From assembly GCA_009914575.1 (NCBI GenBank), contig WNEB01000061.1, forward strand, positions 1-7,874: a stretch of DNA of 7,874 nucleotides. The letters are read 5' to 3'. The notes under the pieces were generated by a model. That model worked only from the letters and a program-made list of their open reading frames with translations, was not told the DNA's origin and made no database searches. The position numbers and the translations under genes were made by a program. The DNA is from Burkholderia gladioli (GTDB lineage: Bacteria; Pseudomonadota; Gammaproteobacteria; Burkholderiales; Burkholderiaceae). Positions 1 through 6,401 of the stretch are shown in pieces (within the stretch, counting starts at the first letter, position 1; each line of letters opens with the position of its first letter).

Positions 1-418
<418 letters not shown>

Positions 419-466
419 CGCCGTTTTCGGCGGCGGGCGCCCCAGCGGCGCCGGCTGCCCGAATGA

Positions 467-502
467 AAACAGCCCGATCGGCTCATGCCGGTCGGGCTGT
501 TT
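467..502. terminator. Bidirectional intrinsic terminator between azoR remnant and ung
   Basis: Arms 467-481 and 488-502 are 15 bases each around a six-base loop, with one imperfect position (T478 against G491, a possible G-U pair). The core is AAACAGCCCGA against TCGGGCTGTTT. A T-rich tail follows in both directions: TTTCGTTTT on plus, TTTTCATTC on minus. It lies between two convergent genes and should end the trp-CYTH-ung transcript and the azoR transcript. A smaller GGCGCC/GGCGCC hairpin at 436-452 lies upstream on the plus side. Confidence 0.88.
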
Positions 503-534
503 CGTTTTGGCGCGTGCCGGCCGGGCCGGACGCG

Positions 535-1380
535 TCAGGCCAGCGTGACGGCTTCGTCCGGCAGCCGCCAGTCGATCGGCGGGTTGCCGTGCTCGCCGAG
601 ATAGGCGTTCGCGAGCGCGAAATGGCGGTTGCCGAGAAAGCCGCGATGCGCCGACAGCGGCGACGGATGCGGCGATTCGAGCACGCAATGCGCGCCCGCA
701 TCGAACAGCGCGCGCTTGGCCTGCGCGTGCGCGCCCCACAGCATGAACACGAGCCCGCGATGGCGGCGCGCCAGTTCGCGGATCAGCGTGTCGGTGCAGG
801 CTTCCCAGCCGCGCTTGGCATGGCTGGCGGCGGCCTGCTCGACCGTCAGCACGGTGTTGAGCAGCAGCACGCCCTGGCGCGCCCACGAATCGAGGCAGCC
901 GTGCTTCGGGATGTCGTGCCCGAAATTCGCGGCGATTTCCTTGAAGATGTTGCGCAGCGACGGCGGCGGGCGCACGCCGGGCGGCACCGAGAAGGCCAGG
1001 CCGTGCGCTTGCGGCGTGCCGCGGTCGTCGCCGTGATACGGATCCTGGCCGAGGATCACGACCCTGACCTCGTCGGGCGAGGTCAGGCGCAGCGCGCGAA
1101 ACACGTCGGCCGGGTAGACGGTCTTGCCGGCCGCGCGTTCGGCGTCGACGAAGCGGCATAGCGGCGCGTACGCGCCGCTCGCGATGAACGGCGCGAGCAC
1201 GTCGCGCCAGGCGGCGGGCAGCGCATCGAACTGCGCGGCGAGCGGCTCGATCGACGCGGCGTTCGGTGCCGCGGTCGGCTCGGCGGCGATTGCGGTATCG
1301 GGCGTGGCGTCGGCCTCGCCCATGTCGAACAACGATGCCTGAGCGGTCGGCGCCGCGCGGGAGGAGGAACGGGTTGCCAT
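535..1380 (-). CDS. ung: Uracil-DNA glycosylase, family 1, with N-terminal extension
   Basis: It removes uracil from DNA by cleaving the N-glycosidic bond, the first step of base excision repair. The 281-residue product has the family 1 water-activating motif GQDPYHG at 111-117 (catalytic Asp113), LLLN at 172-175 (uracil-reading Asn175), and HPSPLSAHRGF at 238-248 (catalytic His238 and the DNA-intercalating loop). The E. coli enzyme is about 229 residues; the excess here is a low-complexity Ala/Thr/Pro-rich tail of about 50 residues before the catalytic domain. That tail contains QASLFDM at 14-20, which resembles a beta-clamp-binding peptide. The start at 1380 is preferred because GAGG (1392-1395) lies 11 bases upstream, overlapping the CYTH stop, although that spacing is long. 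The next in-frame Met (residue 20) has no ribosome site and would cut through the motif. It is probably the last gene of the trp transcript, 13 bases after CYTH. Confidence 0.96.
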   Translation of the reverse strand: MATRSSSRAAPTAQASLFDMGEADATPDTAIAAEPTAAPNAASIEPLAAQFDALPAAWRDVLAPFIASGAYAPLCRFVDAERAAGKTVYPADVFRALRLTSPDEVRVVILGQDPYHGDDRGTPQAHGLAFSVPPGVRPPPSLRNIFKEIAANFGHDIPKHGCLDSWARQGVLLLNTVLTVEQAAASHAKRGWEACTDTLIRELARRHRGLVFMLWGAHAQAKRALFDAGAHCVLESPHPSPLSAHRGFLGNRHFALANAYLGEHGNPPIDWRLPDEAVTLA

Positions 1381-1393
1381 GCGATCTCGGGCC

Positions 1394-2032
1394 TCAGGCG
1401 GCGCGCAGCCGATAGCCGCGCTGCGCCTTGCTCTGGTTGTCTGGCGCGAGGCCCGGCACGACCGCGACGAGTTCCTCGGCCAGCGTATGCAATACGGCTT
1501 CGTCGCCGTCGATCAGTTCGAGCTCGACCTCGCGGATCGGCGCGCGGCGCGTCTCCACGCCGTTTTCGCCCTGAGCCTCGGCGACGATCTCGCCCAGATC
1601 GAGCGCGGCCTCGACGGTCGTGCCGCCGCGGCTCACGCGCCAGATCGTGCGCGCGAAATCGGTGCGGAACAGCGCGGCCAGCGACGGCGCGGCCGCGCGC
1701 AGCGCTTCGGCGGCGGCCGGCACGTCGCAGGCCGCCAGCAGCGCGTCGATGTCGAGCGCGTCGCCGGCGACCGGCAGTTCCCATTCGTGGCGCGTGTGCA
1801 GGCCGTTGTCGGCCGAGCCGATGGTCTTGAAGGTCTGCAACCAGCCCTGCGGCGCGAGCCGCACGCGGATCGCGCTCTTGGCTCGCGCCAAGGCCAGATC
1901 GGGCGTGTCGTAATAGACGTTGGCGAGCTGGATCTCGCGGCCCGCCGAGCCGGCGCAGGCGTCGAGCGCGCGGCGCGCGACCGTTTCCGCGCCGTCGGGC
2001 AGCGCGAGCTTGATTTCGGTTTCGATGGCCAT
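1394..2032 (-). CDS. CYTH-domain protein, probable inorganic triphosphatase
   Basis: The 212-residue protein is a single CYTH (triphosphate tunnel metalloenzyme) domain. The signature ExExK is ETEIK at residues 4-8. Other tunnel-lining elements are visible in order: YYDTPDLAL (40-48), IRVRL (55-59), a Lys in FKT (68-70), RHEWEL (81-86), the acidic strand with Glu141 and Asp145, REVELEL (167-173) and SKAQRGYRL (201-209). Members bind triphosphates and divalent metal; many bacterial ones hydrolyse tripolyphosphate, and others are adenylate cyclases or thiamine triphosphatases. The exact substrate cannot be read from sequence. Unlike E. coli YgiF, it has no C-terminal CHAD domain. The ATG at 2032 was chosen because ExExK must lie near the N-terminus. 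There is no Shine-Dalgarno sequence, and it starts 11 bases after the trpC stop, so coupled translation is likely. Confidence 0.9.
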   Translation of the reverse strand: MAIETEIKLALPDGAETVARRALDACAGSAGREIQLANVYYDTPDLALARAKSAIRVRLAPQGWLQTFKTIGSADNGLHTRHEWELPVAGDALDIDALLAACDVPAAAEALRAAAPSLAALFRTDFARTIWRVSRGGTTVEAALDLGEIVAEAQGENGVETRRAPIREVELELIDGDEAVLHTLAEELVAVVPGLAPDNQSKAQRGYRLRAA

Positions 2033-2043
2033 GGGCGTGTGCG

Positions 2044-2830
2044 TCAGAAGAACATCCGGGCCAGTTCCTCGCCCGGCTGATCGGCGCGCATGAACGCCTC
2101 GCCCACCAAGAACGCGTGCACGTCGGCGGCCTGCATGCGCTCGACGTCGGCACGCGAGAGGATCGCCGATTCGGTCACGACGATGCGGTCGGCCGGAATC
2201 ATGTCGAGCATCCCGAGCGTGGTATCGAGCGTGGTTTCGAACGTGCGCAGGTTGCGGTTGTTGATGCCGAGCAGCGGCGTCTTGAGCGTCAGCGCTTCGA
2301 CCAGTTCCTCGCGGTTGTGCACTTCGACCAGCACCGCCAGGCCCAGCGAATGCGCATAGGCTTCGAGGTCCTGCATCAGCGGCGTCTCGAGCGCGGCGGC
2401 GATCAGCAGGATCGCGTCGGCGCCCATCGCGCGCGCTTCGAGGATCTGGTACGGATCGATCATGAAATCCTTGCGCAGCACCGGCAGCGCGCAGGCGGCC
2501 CGCGCCTGCTGGAGATAGCGCGCGCTGCCCTGGAAGAACTGCTCGTCGGTCAGCACCGACAGGCAGGCCGCGCCGTGCTGTGCGTACGAAGCGGCGATCT
2601 CGGCCGGCACGAAGTGCTCGCGGATCACGCCCTTCGACGGGCTGGCCTTCTTGACCTCGGCGATCACGGTCGGCTGGCCGGTCGCATGCTTGGCGCGCAG
2701 CGCGCCGACGAAATCGCGCAGGGCGCGCGTCTCGGCTTCGAGTTTCAGCGCGTCGAGCGGCGTGCTGCGCAGGGGCGACCGCCACTTCCTGGCGCTTGAC
2801 GTCGATGATTCGGTTGAGGATGTCGCTCAT
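2044..2830 (-). pseudogene. trpC: Indole-3-glycerol phosphate synthase, with apparent +1 frameshift
   Basis: TrpC closes the indole ring of CdRP to give indole-3-glycerol phosphate, the fourth step of tryptophan synthesis. From the ATG at 2830 the frame gives [19 protein letters not shown] and then turns to noise. One frame over, family sequence resumes at once with [13 protein letters not shown] and continues through [22 protein letters not shown] (catalytic Glu and Lys), [45 protein letters not shown] and [10 protein letters not shown] to the stop at 2044. Removing one base from the G run at 2772-2775 (C on the coding strand) restores an uninterrupted protein of about 261 residues, the usual Burkholderia length. 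An internal GTG at 2667 could start a 207-residue form keeping most of the barrel but lacking the N-terminal helix. It follows trpD by 77 bases and has only a weak ribosome site. The lesion may be real or a base-calling error. Confidence 0.9.
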
Positions 2831-2907
2831 GGCTGTCTGACGGGAGGCCGTCCGGGTAGGTTGGCCGACCGGCTGGCCGGTAGGCGGACAAGAGGGCAGC
2901 GCGCGGT
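2831..2907 (-). other. trpD-trpC intergenic spacer with small GC-rich dyad
   Basis: This 77-base gap is the longest between the structural trp genes. It holds a short dyad, ACCGG-CTGG-CCGGT, within a run of GGCCG-like repeats. There is no T-run to make it a terminator and no promoter-like pair. A stabilising or translation-modulating hairpin is possible but unproven. Confidence 0.4.
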
Positions 2908-3939
2908 TCAGCGCTTGAATTGCTGCGTGCAGAGTACCAGGTCGTCGACCTTGGCGCGGGCCGCGCCGCTCGCGATTGCCTCGCGGGCCAGCGCGATGCC
3001 GTCGGCGATCGACGGCGGGACGTTCGCCGAATAGAGCGCCGTGCCGGCGTTCAGCGTGACGATCTCGCGGGCCACGCCCGGCGTGTTGCCGAGCGCCTCG
3101 AGCAGCATCGCGCGCGATTCGTCGGCGTTTTCCACCTTCAGCGAGCGGTTCGACACCATCTGCAGGCCGAAATCCTCCGGATGGATCTCGTATTCGGTGA
3201 CCTTGCCGTCGCGCAGCTCGCCGACCAGCGTGGCCGCGCCGAGCGACACTTCGTCCATGCCGTCCTTGCCGTAGACCACCAGCACGTGCTCGGCGCCGAG
3301 TCGTTGCATCACGCGTACCTGGATGCCGACCAGATCGGGGTGGAACACGCCCATCAACTGGTTCGGCGCGCCGACCGGGTTGGTCAGCGGGCCGAGGATG
3401 TTGAAGATCGTGCGCACGCCGAGCTCGCGGCGCACCGGCGCGATATTCTGCATCGCCGGGTGGTGGTTCGGCGCGTACATGAAGCCCATGCCGGTCGCCT
3501 CGATCGACGCGGCGACCTGCTCGGGTTCCAGATCGATGTTCACGCCGAGCGCGTCGAGCACGTCCGCGCTGCCCGACTTGCTCGAGACGCTGCGGTTGGC
3601 GTGCTTGGCCACCTTCGCGCCGGCCGCGGCCAACACGAACATGGTCGCGGTCGAGATGTTGAAGGTATTCGAGCCGTCGCCGCCGGTACCGACGATATCG
3701 ACGAAGTTCGAGTTGTCCGCCACCTCCACGTGACGCGCGAATTCGCGCATCACCGTGGCCGCCGCGGCGATCTCGCCGATCGTTTCCTTCTTCACGCGCA
3801 GGCCGGTGATGATCGCGGCGGCCATCACGGGCGACATGTCGCCGCGCATGATCATCCGCATCAGGTGCAGCATCTCGTCGTGGAAGATTTCGCGGTGCTC
3901 GATCGTGCGTTGCAGCGCTTCCTGCGGGGTGATCGTCAT
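2908..3939 (-). CDS. trpD: Anthranilate phosphoribosyltransferase
   Basis: TrpD transfers phosphoribosyl from PRPP to anthranilate, the second committed step of tryptophan synthesis. The 343-residue protein has the helical N-terminal domain, then the PRPP loop GTGGDG (84-89) followed by NTFNIST, KHANR (112-116) with [21 protein letters not shown] (176-188), and the metal/PRPP-binding GKDGMDE (224-230). The second residue after Lys-His is Ala here; in the homologues I recall this motif reads KHGNR. Two starts are possible: ATG at 3954, overlapping the trpG stop as ATGA, or ATG at 3939. The latter is preferred because GGAG (3945-3948) lies five bases before it and the product then begins MTITPQEAL as in Burkholderia homologues. 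It is a stand-alone transferase, not fused to TrpG as in enteric bacteria. Confidence 0.97.
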   Translation of the reverse strand: MTITPQEALQRTIEHREIFHDEMLHLMRMIMRGDMSPVMAAAIITGLRVKKETIGEIAAAATVMREFARHVEVADNSNFVDIVGTGGDGSNTFNISTATMFVLAAAGAKVAKHANRSVSSKSGSADVLDALGVNIDLEPEQVAASIEATGMGFMYAPNHHPAMQNIAPVRRELGVRTIFNILGPLTNPVGAPNQLMGVFHPDLVGIQVRVMQRLGAEHVLVVYGKDGMDEVSLGAATLVGELRDGKVTEYEIHPEDFGLQMVSNRSLKVENADESRAMLLEALGNTPGVAREIVTLNAGTALYSANVPPSIADGIALAREAIASGAARAKVDDLVLCTQQFKR

Positions 3940-3944
3940 GCCAG

Positions 3945-3948
3945 CTCC
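3945..3948 (-). promoter_or_regulatory. trpD ribosome binding site that decides the start
   Basis: GGAG in the message, five bases before the ATG at 3939 and downstream of the alternative ATG at 3954. It favours the shorter trpD product. It lies just after the trpG stop, so translation of the two genes is probably coupled. Confidence 0.6.
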
Positions 3949-3950
3949 AC

Positions 3951-4541
3951 TCATGCCGGTTGGGCGGCGTTCGCGCGCGCCTGCTTCAGGAAATTCTTGA
4001 GCAGGGCGTGGCCGTGCTCGGACAGGATCGATTCGGGGTGGAACTGCACGCCCTCTATCGGCAGCGTCTTGTGGCGCACGCCCATGATTTCGCCGTCGTC
4101 CGTCCAGGCCGAGATTTCGAGGCAGTCGGGCAGCGATTCGCGCTCGATCGCCAGCGAGTGATAGCGCGTCACGTCGAAATGCTTCGGCAGATTGGCGAAC
4201 ACGCCGCGGCCGTCGGTTTCGATGCGGCTCACCTTGCCGTGCATGATGGTTTTCGCGCGGATCACGCGACCGCCGAACGCCTCGCCGATCGCTTGATGGC
4301 CGAGGCACACGCCGAGAATCGGTTTTTTGCCCGCGAATTCGCGCAGCACGTCGAGCGTGATGCCCGCGTGCTGCGGGTTGCTCGGGCCGGGCGACAGGCA
4401 GATCGCCTCGGGATCGAGCGTCGCGATCGCGTCGAGCGTGATCTCGTCGTTGCGGCGGGTCTGGACGTCTTCGCCGAGTTCGCCGAAGTACTGGACCAGG
4501 TTGTAAGTAAACGAATCGTAGTTATCGATCATCAGCAGCAT
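3951..4541 (-). CDS. trpG: Anthranilate synthase component II, glutamine amidotransferase
   Basis: TrpG hydrolyses glutamine and channels ammonia to TrpE for anthranilate formation. The 196-residue protein is a complete class I glutamine amidotransferase: [10 protein letters not shown] (6-15), the oxyanion region SPGPSNP (50-56), the nucleophile elbow GVCLGHQ (77-83, Cys79), HSLAIE near 128-133, and FHPES (167-171, His168 and Glu170). All three catalytic residues are present, so it should be active. A strong GGAGGA (4550-4555) sits eight bases before the ATG and 16 bases separate it from the trpE stop. In many bacteria the same subunit also serves aminodeoxychorismate synthase (PabA role); whether a separate pabA exists cannot be seen here. 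It is not fused to TrpD. Confidence 0.97.
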   Translation of the reverse strand: MLLMIDNYDSFTYNLVQYFGELGEDVQTRRNDEITLDAIATLDPEAICLSPGPSNPQHAGITLDVLREFAGKKPILGVCLGHQAIGEAFGGRVIRAKTIMHGKVSRIETDGRGVFANLPKHFDVTRYHSLAIERESLPDCLEISAWTDDGEIMGVRHKTLPIEGVQFHPESILSEHGHALLKNFLKQARANAAQPA

Positions 4542-4557
4542 GGTCAGTCTCCTCCGT

Positions 4558-6051
4558 TCAGAAGTCGCTGTCGAGACCGTCCTGCACCTGTTCCGCCGCG
4601 CGCAGCACGGCGCGCGCCTTGTTTTCCGTTTCCTGCCATTCCGACTCGGGCACCGAGTCGGCCACCACGCCGGCCGCGGCCTGCACGTACAGGTTGCCGT
4701 TGTGGATCAGGCCGGTGCGGATCGCGATCGCGAGATCCATCTCGCCGGAGAACGACAGGTAGCCGACGGCGCCGCCGTACAGGCCGCGCTTGACGGGTTC
4801 CAGCTCGTCGATCAGCTCCATCGCGCGCACCTTCGGCGCACCCGACAGCGTGCCGGCCGGGAACGTCGCGCGCAGCACGTCGTAGTTCGTTATGCCGGGC
4901 TTCAGCGTGCCTTCCACCGAGCTGACGATGTGCTGCACGTGCGAATACTTCTCGATGATCATCTTGTCGGTCACGGCCACCGAGCCGGTGGTCGCGATGC
5001 GGCCGACGTCGTTGCGCGCCAGGTCGATCAGCATGACGTGCTCGGCGATCTCCTTCGGATCGTTGAGCAGCTCGGTGGCGAGCGCGGCGTCGCGCTCCGG
5101 CGTGTTGCCGCGCGGGCGGGTGCCGGCCAGCGGGCGGATCGTGACGATCCGGTCCTCGCCGCGCTGTTCCTGGCGCACCAGGATTTCCGGCGACGCGCCC
5201 ACCACGTGGCAGTCGCCGAAGTTGTAGTAGTACATGTACGGCGACGGGTTCAGCGAACGCAGCGCGCGATACAGCGAGAGCGGGTTGTCGCGATACGGCT
5301 TGGTCAGGCGCTGGCCGACCTGGATCTGCATCAGTTCGCCCTCGGCGATGTAGTCCTTCGCCTTCAGCACGGCCGCCAGATAGTCGTCCTTCTTGAACTC
5401 GCGGAACGTCTCGGTGCGCACGCTCGGCGAGGTGACGGGCGGCTGCACCGTCGCGTGCAGGCGCTGCTTCAGTTCGCGCAGGCGCTGCTTGGCCTTCGAG
5501 AACGCCTCGGGGCGCGTCGGGTCGGCGTAGATGATCAGGTAGAGCTTGCCGGCGAGGTTGTCGATGACGGCGACTTCCTCGGTCAGCAGCAGCTGGATGT
5601 CGGGCAGTTGCAGATCGTCGTGCGGGGCGGTGTCGGCGAGCTTCTTCTCGATGTAGCGCACCGCGTCGTAGCCGAAGTAGCCGGCCAGGCCGCCGCAAAA
5701 GCGCGGCAGGCCGGGCAGCAGCGCCACCTTGTAGCGCGCCTGGAACTGCTCGATGAAGGCGAACGGATCGCCGTCGTGGGTTTCGACGACCTGCCCGTCG
5801 GTCACCACTTCCGACACGCCGTTGCGGGTGCGCAGCAGCGTGCGCGCCGGCAGGCCGATGAACGAGTAGCGACCGAAGCGTTCGCCGCCGACCACCGATT
5901 CGAGCAGGAACGAATTGGCACCGCCGCGCTCGGTTTGCGCGAGCTTCAGGTACAGCGAAAGCGGGGTTTCGAGGTCGGCGAGCGCCTCCGCGATCAGCGG
6001 AATGCGGTTGTAGCCTTGATTCGCGAGCGATTGGAATTCGAGTTCGGTCAT
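4558..6051 (-). CDS. trpE: Anthranilate synthase component I
   Basis: TrpE converts chorismate to anthranilate using ammonia from TrpG, the first committed and feedback-controlled step. The 497-residue product shows the N-terminal regulatory part with PLSLYLKL and the LLES element near residue 50, which in characterised TrpE proteins belongs to the tryptophan-binding site. The chorismate-binding domain follows with GTRPRGN (about 310), DLARNDVGR (about 343-351), [15 protein letters not shown] (about 398-407), YGGAVGY and [11 protein letters not shown] (about 436-446). The ATG at 6051 is chosen because AGGA (6059-6062) lies seven bases upstream and the product begins MTELEFQSL as in Burkholderia. 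The frame is open further upstream to 6267, but that extension is leader RNA. Expression should be set by the attenuator at 6261-6384. Confidence 0.97.
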   Translation of the reverse strand: MTELEFQSLANQGYNRIPLIAEALADLETPLSLYLKLAQTERGGANSFLLESVVGGERFGRYSFIGLPARTLLRTRNGVSEVVTDGQVVETHDGDPFAFIEQFQARYKVALLPGLPRFCGGLAGYFGYDAVRYIEKKLADTAPHDDLQLPDIQLLLTEEVAVIDNLAGKLYLIIYADPTRPEAFSKAKQRLRELKQRLHATVQPPVTSPSVRTETFREFKKDDYLAAVLKAKDYIAEGELMQIQVGQRLTKPYRDNPLSLYRALRSLNPSPYMYYYNFGDCHVVGASPEILVRQEQRGEDRIVTIRPLAGTRPRGNTPERDAALATELLNDPKEIAEHVMLIDLARNDVGRIATTGSVAVTDKMIIEKYSHVQHIVSSVEGTLKPGITNYDVLRATFPAGTLSGAPKVRAMELIDELEPVKRGLYGGAVGYLSFSGEMDLAIAIRTGLIHNGNLYVQAAAGVVADSVPESEWQETENKARAVLRAAEQVQDGLDSDF

Positions 6052-6260
6052 GTTCCGGTCCTGTGGGGACGAGCGGCAATGCTTGCCAGTGGAAACGCGG
6101 GCGCTGCGCGGCGGGCCGGAAGGCGGGGTGCGGTCAGTACCTGACCGGCTTGCGCTGCCGCCGGGCGATATGCCGGTACGCGGTTCCGATGCCCGGACGC
6201 AGTGCGTGCGGAGCAAGAAGACGGCGGGCACATCGATCGACGGAGCGCGGATCGCGCAGC
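6052..6260 (-). other. trpE untranslated leader downstream of the attenuator
   Basis: About 210 GC-rich bases separate the attenuator tail from trpE. No gene is supported. It contains a perfect dyad, CGGTCAG-TAC-CTGACCG (6131-6147), and a short ACGCA-C-TGCGT dyad near 6199-6209. Open frames exist on both strands but look like high-GC chance frames. Confidence 0.6.
6131..6147. promoter_or_regulatory. Perfect 7-bp dyad upstream of trpE
   Basis: CGGTCAG and CTGACCG flank TAC, about 80 bases before the trpE start. No T-run follows on either strand, so it is not an intrinsic terminator. It could be a repressor or activator site or a stable RNA hairpin in the trpE leader; the sequence alone does not decide. 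Confidence 0.4.
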
Positions 6261-6295
6261 AAAACAAAAAACGGATGCCGAAGACAGGCTTCGGC
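6261..6295 (-). terminator. trp attenuator terminator
   Basis: In the message GCCGAAG-CCTGT-CTTCGGC forms a perfect seven-base-pair hairpin (6277-6295). Five bases later comes TTTTTTGTTTT (6271-6261). It lies 14 bases after the stop of the Trp-rich leader peptide and about 210 bases before trpE, where the terminator of a classical translation-coupled trp attenuator should be. The gap between stem and T-run is slightly longer than ideal. Confidence 0.8.
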
Positions 6296-6314
6296 GAACC
6301 TCGACGAGGTTAGC
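6294..6314 (-). promoter_or_regulatory. Hairpin over leader stop codon, candidate antiterminator
   Basis: AACCTC-GTC-GAGGTT (6311-6297) pairs perfectly, and GC/GC can extend it past one mismatch. It covers the leader TAA (6312-6310) and its 3' side reaches two bases into the terminator stem. A ribosome finishing the leader would block it and leave the terminator free. A ribosome stalled at the first Trp codons would let it form. The two-base overlap makes competition with the terminator plausible but weak. Confidence 0.45.
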
Positions 6315-6384
6315 GCGACCAGCGACGCCAGGGCCAGGCTCCCCGGTCGATGCTGCTAAGACTCCGTTTTTTGTTCAGAAACAT
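6310..6384 (-). CDS. trpL: trp operon leader peptide with three Trp codons
   Basis: The reading frame begins ATG at 6384 and ends TAA at 6310, giving 24 residues that start MFLNKKRSL and end AWPWRRWSR. Trp occupies positions 17, 19 and 22, three of the last eight residues, where chance would rarely give any. It lies between gph and trpE on the operon strand and is followed by a stop-codon hairpin and an intrinsic terminator, so its role should be to sense charged tRNA-Trp by ribosome stalling. No clear Shine-Dalgarno sequence precedes the ATG. A GGAG inside the frame (message of codons 7-8) stands ten bases before an ATC codon, a much less likely start. The peptide itself probably has no other function. 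Confidence 0.82.
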   Translation of the reverse strand: MFLNKKRSLSSIDRGAWPWRRWSR

Positions 6385-6401
6385 GCGGATTGAAGAATAA
6401 A

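Noticed and set aside
3951..3954. trpD start at ATG 3954 overlapping the trpG stop
   Set aside because: The ATG at 3939 has a well-placed GGAG and gives the N-terminus and length seen in Burkholderia TrpD; the longer form adds only five residues.
2920..4161. A 413-codon plus-strand open frame opposite trpD and trpG
   Set aside because: It spans two real genes and their junction antisense, has no ribosome site or recognisable domain, and shows the same GC-driven composition.
4540..6144. A 534-codon open frame on the plus strand opposite trpE
   Set aside because: It is antisense to a clear trpE, is dominated by Arg, Val, Ala, Gly and His in low-complexity patterns and has no family motif. High third-position GC in trpE leaves the opposite frame open.
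4558..6267. Longer trpE of 569 codons starting upstream of 6051
   Set aside because: The extra N-terminus is leader-region sequence without family similarity, whereas ATG 6051 has an AGGA at seven bases and gives the family-length protein.
6050..6393. Plus-strand open frames of 60-100 codons in the trpE leader
   Set aside because: They are antisense to the attenuator, lack ribosome sites and are Arg-rich chance translations.
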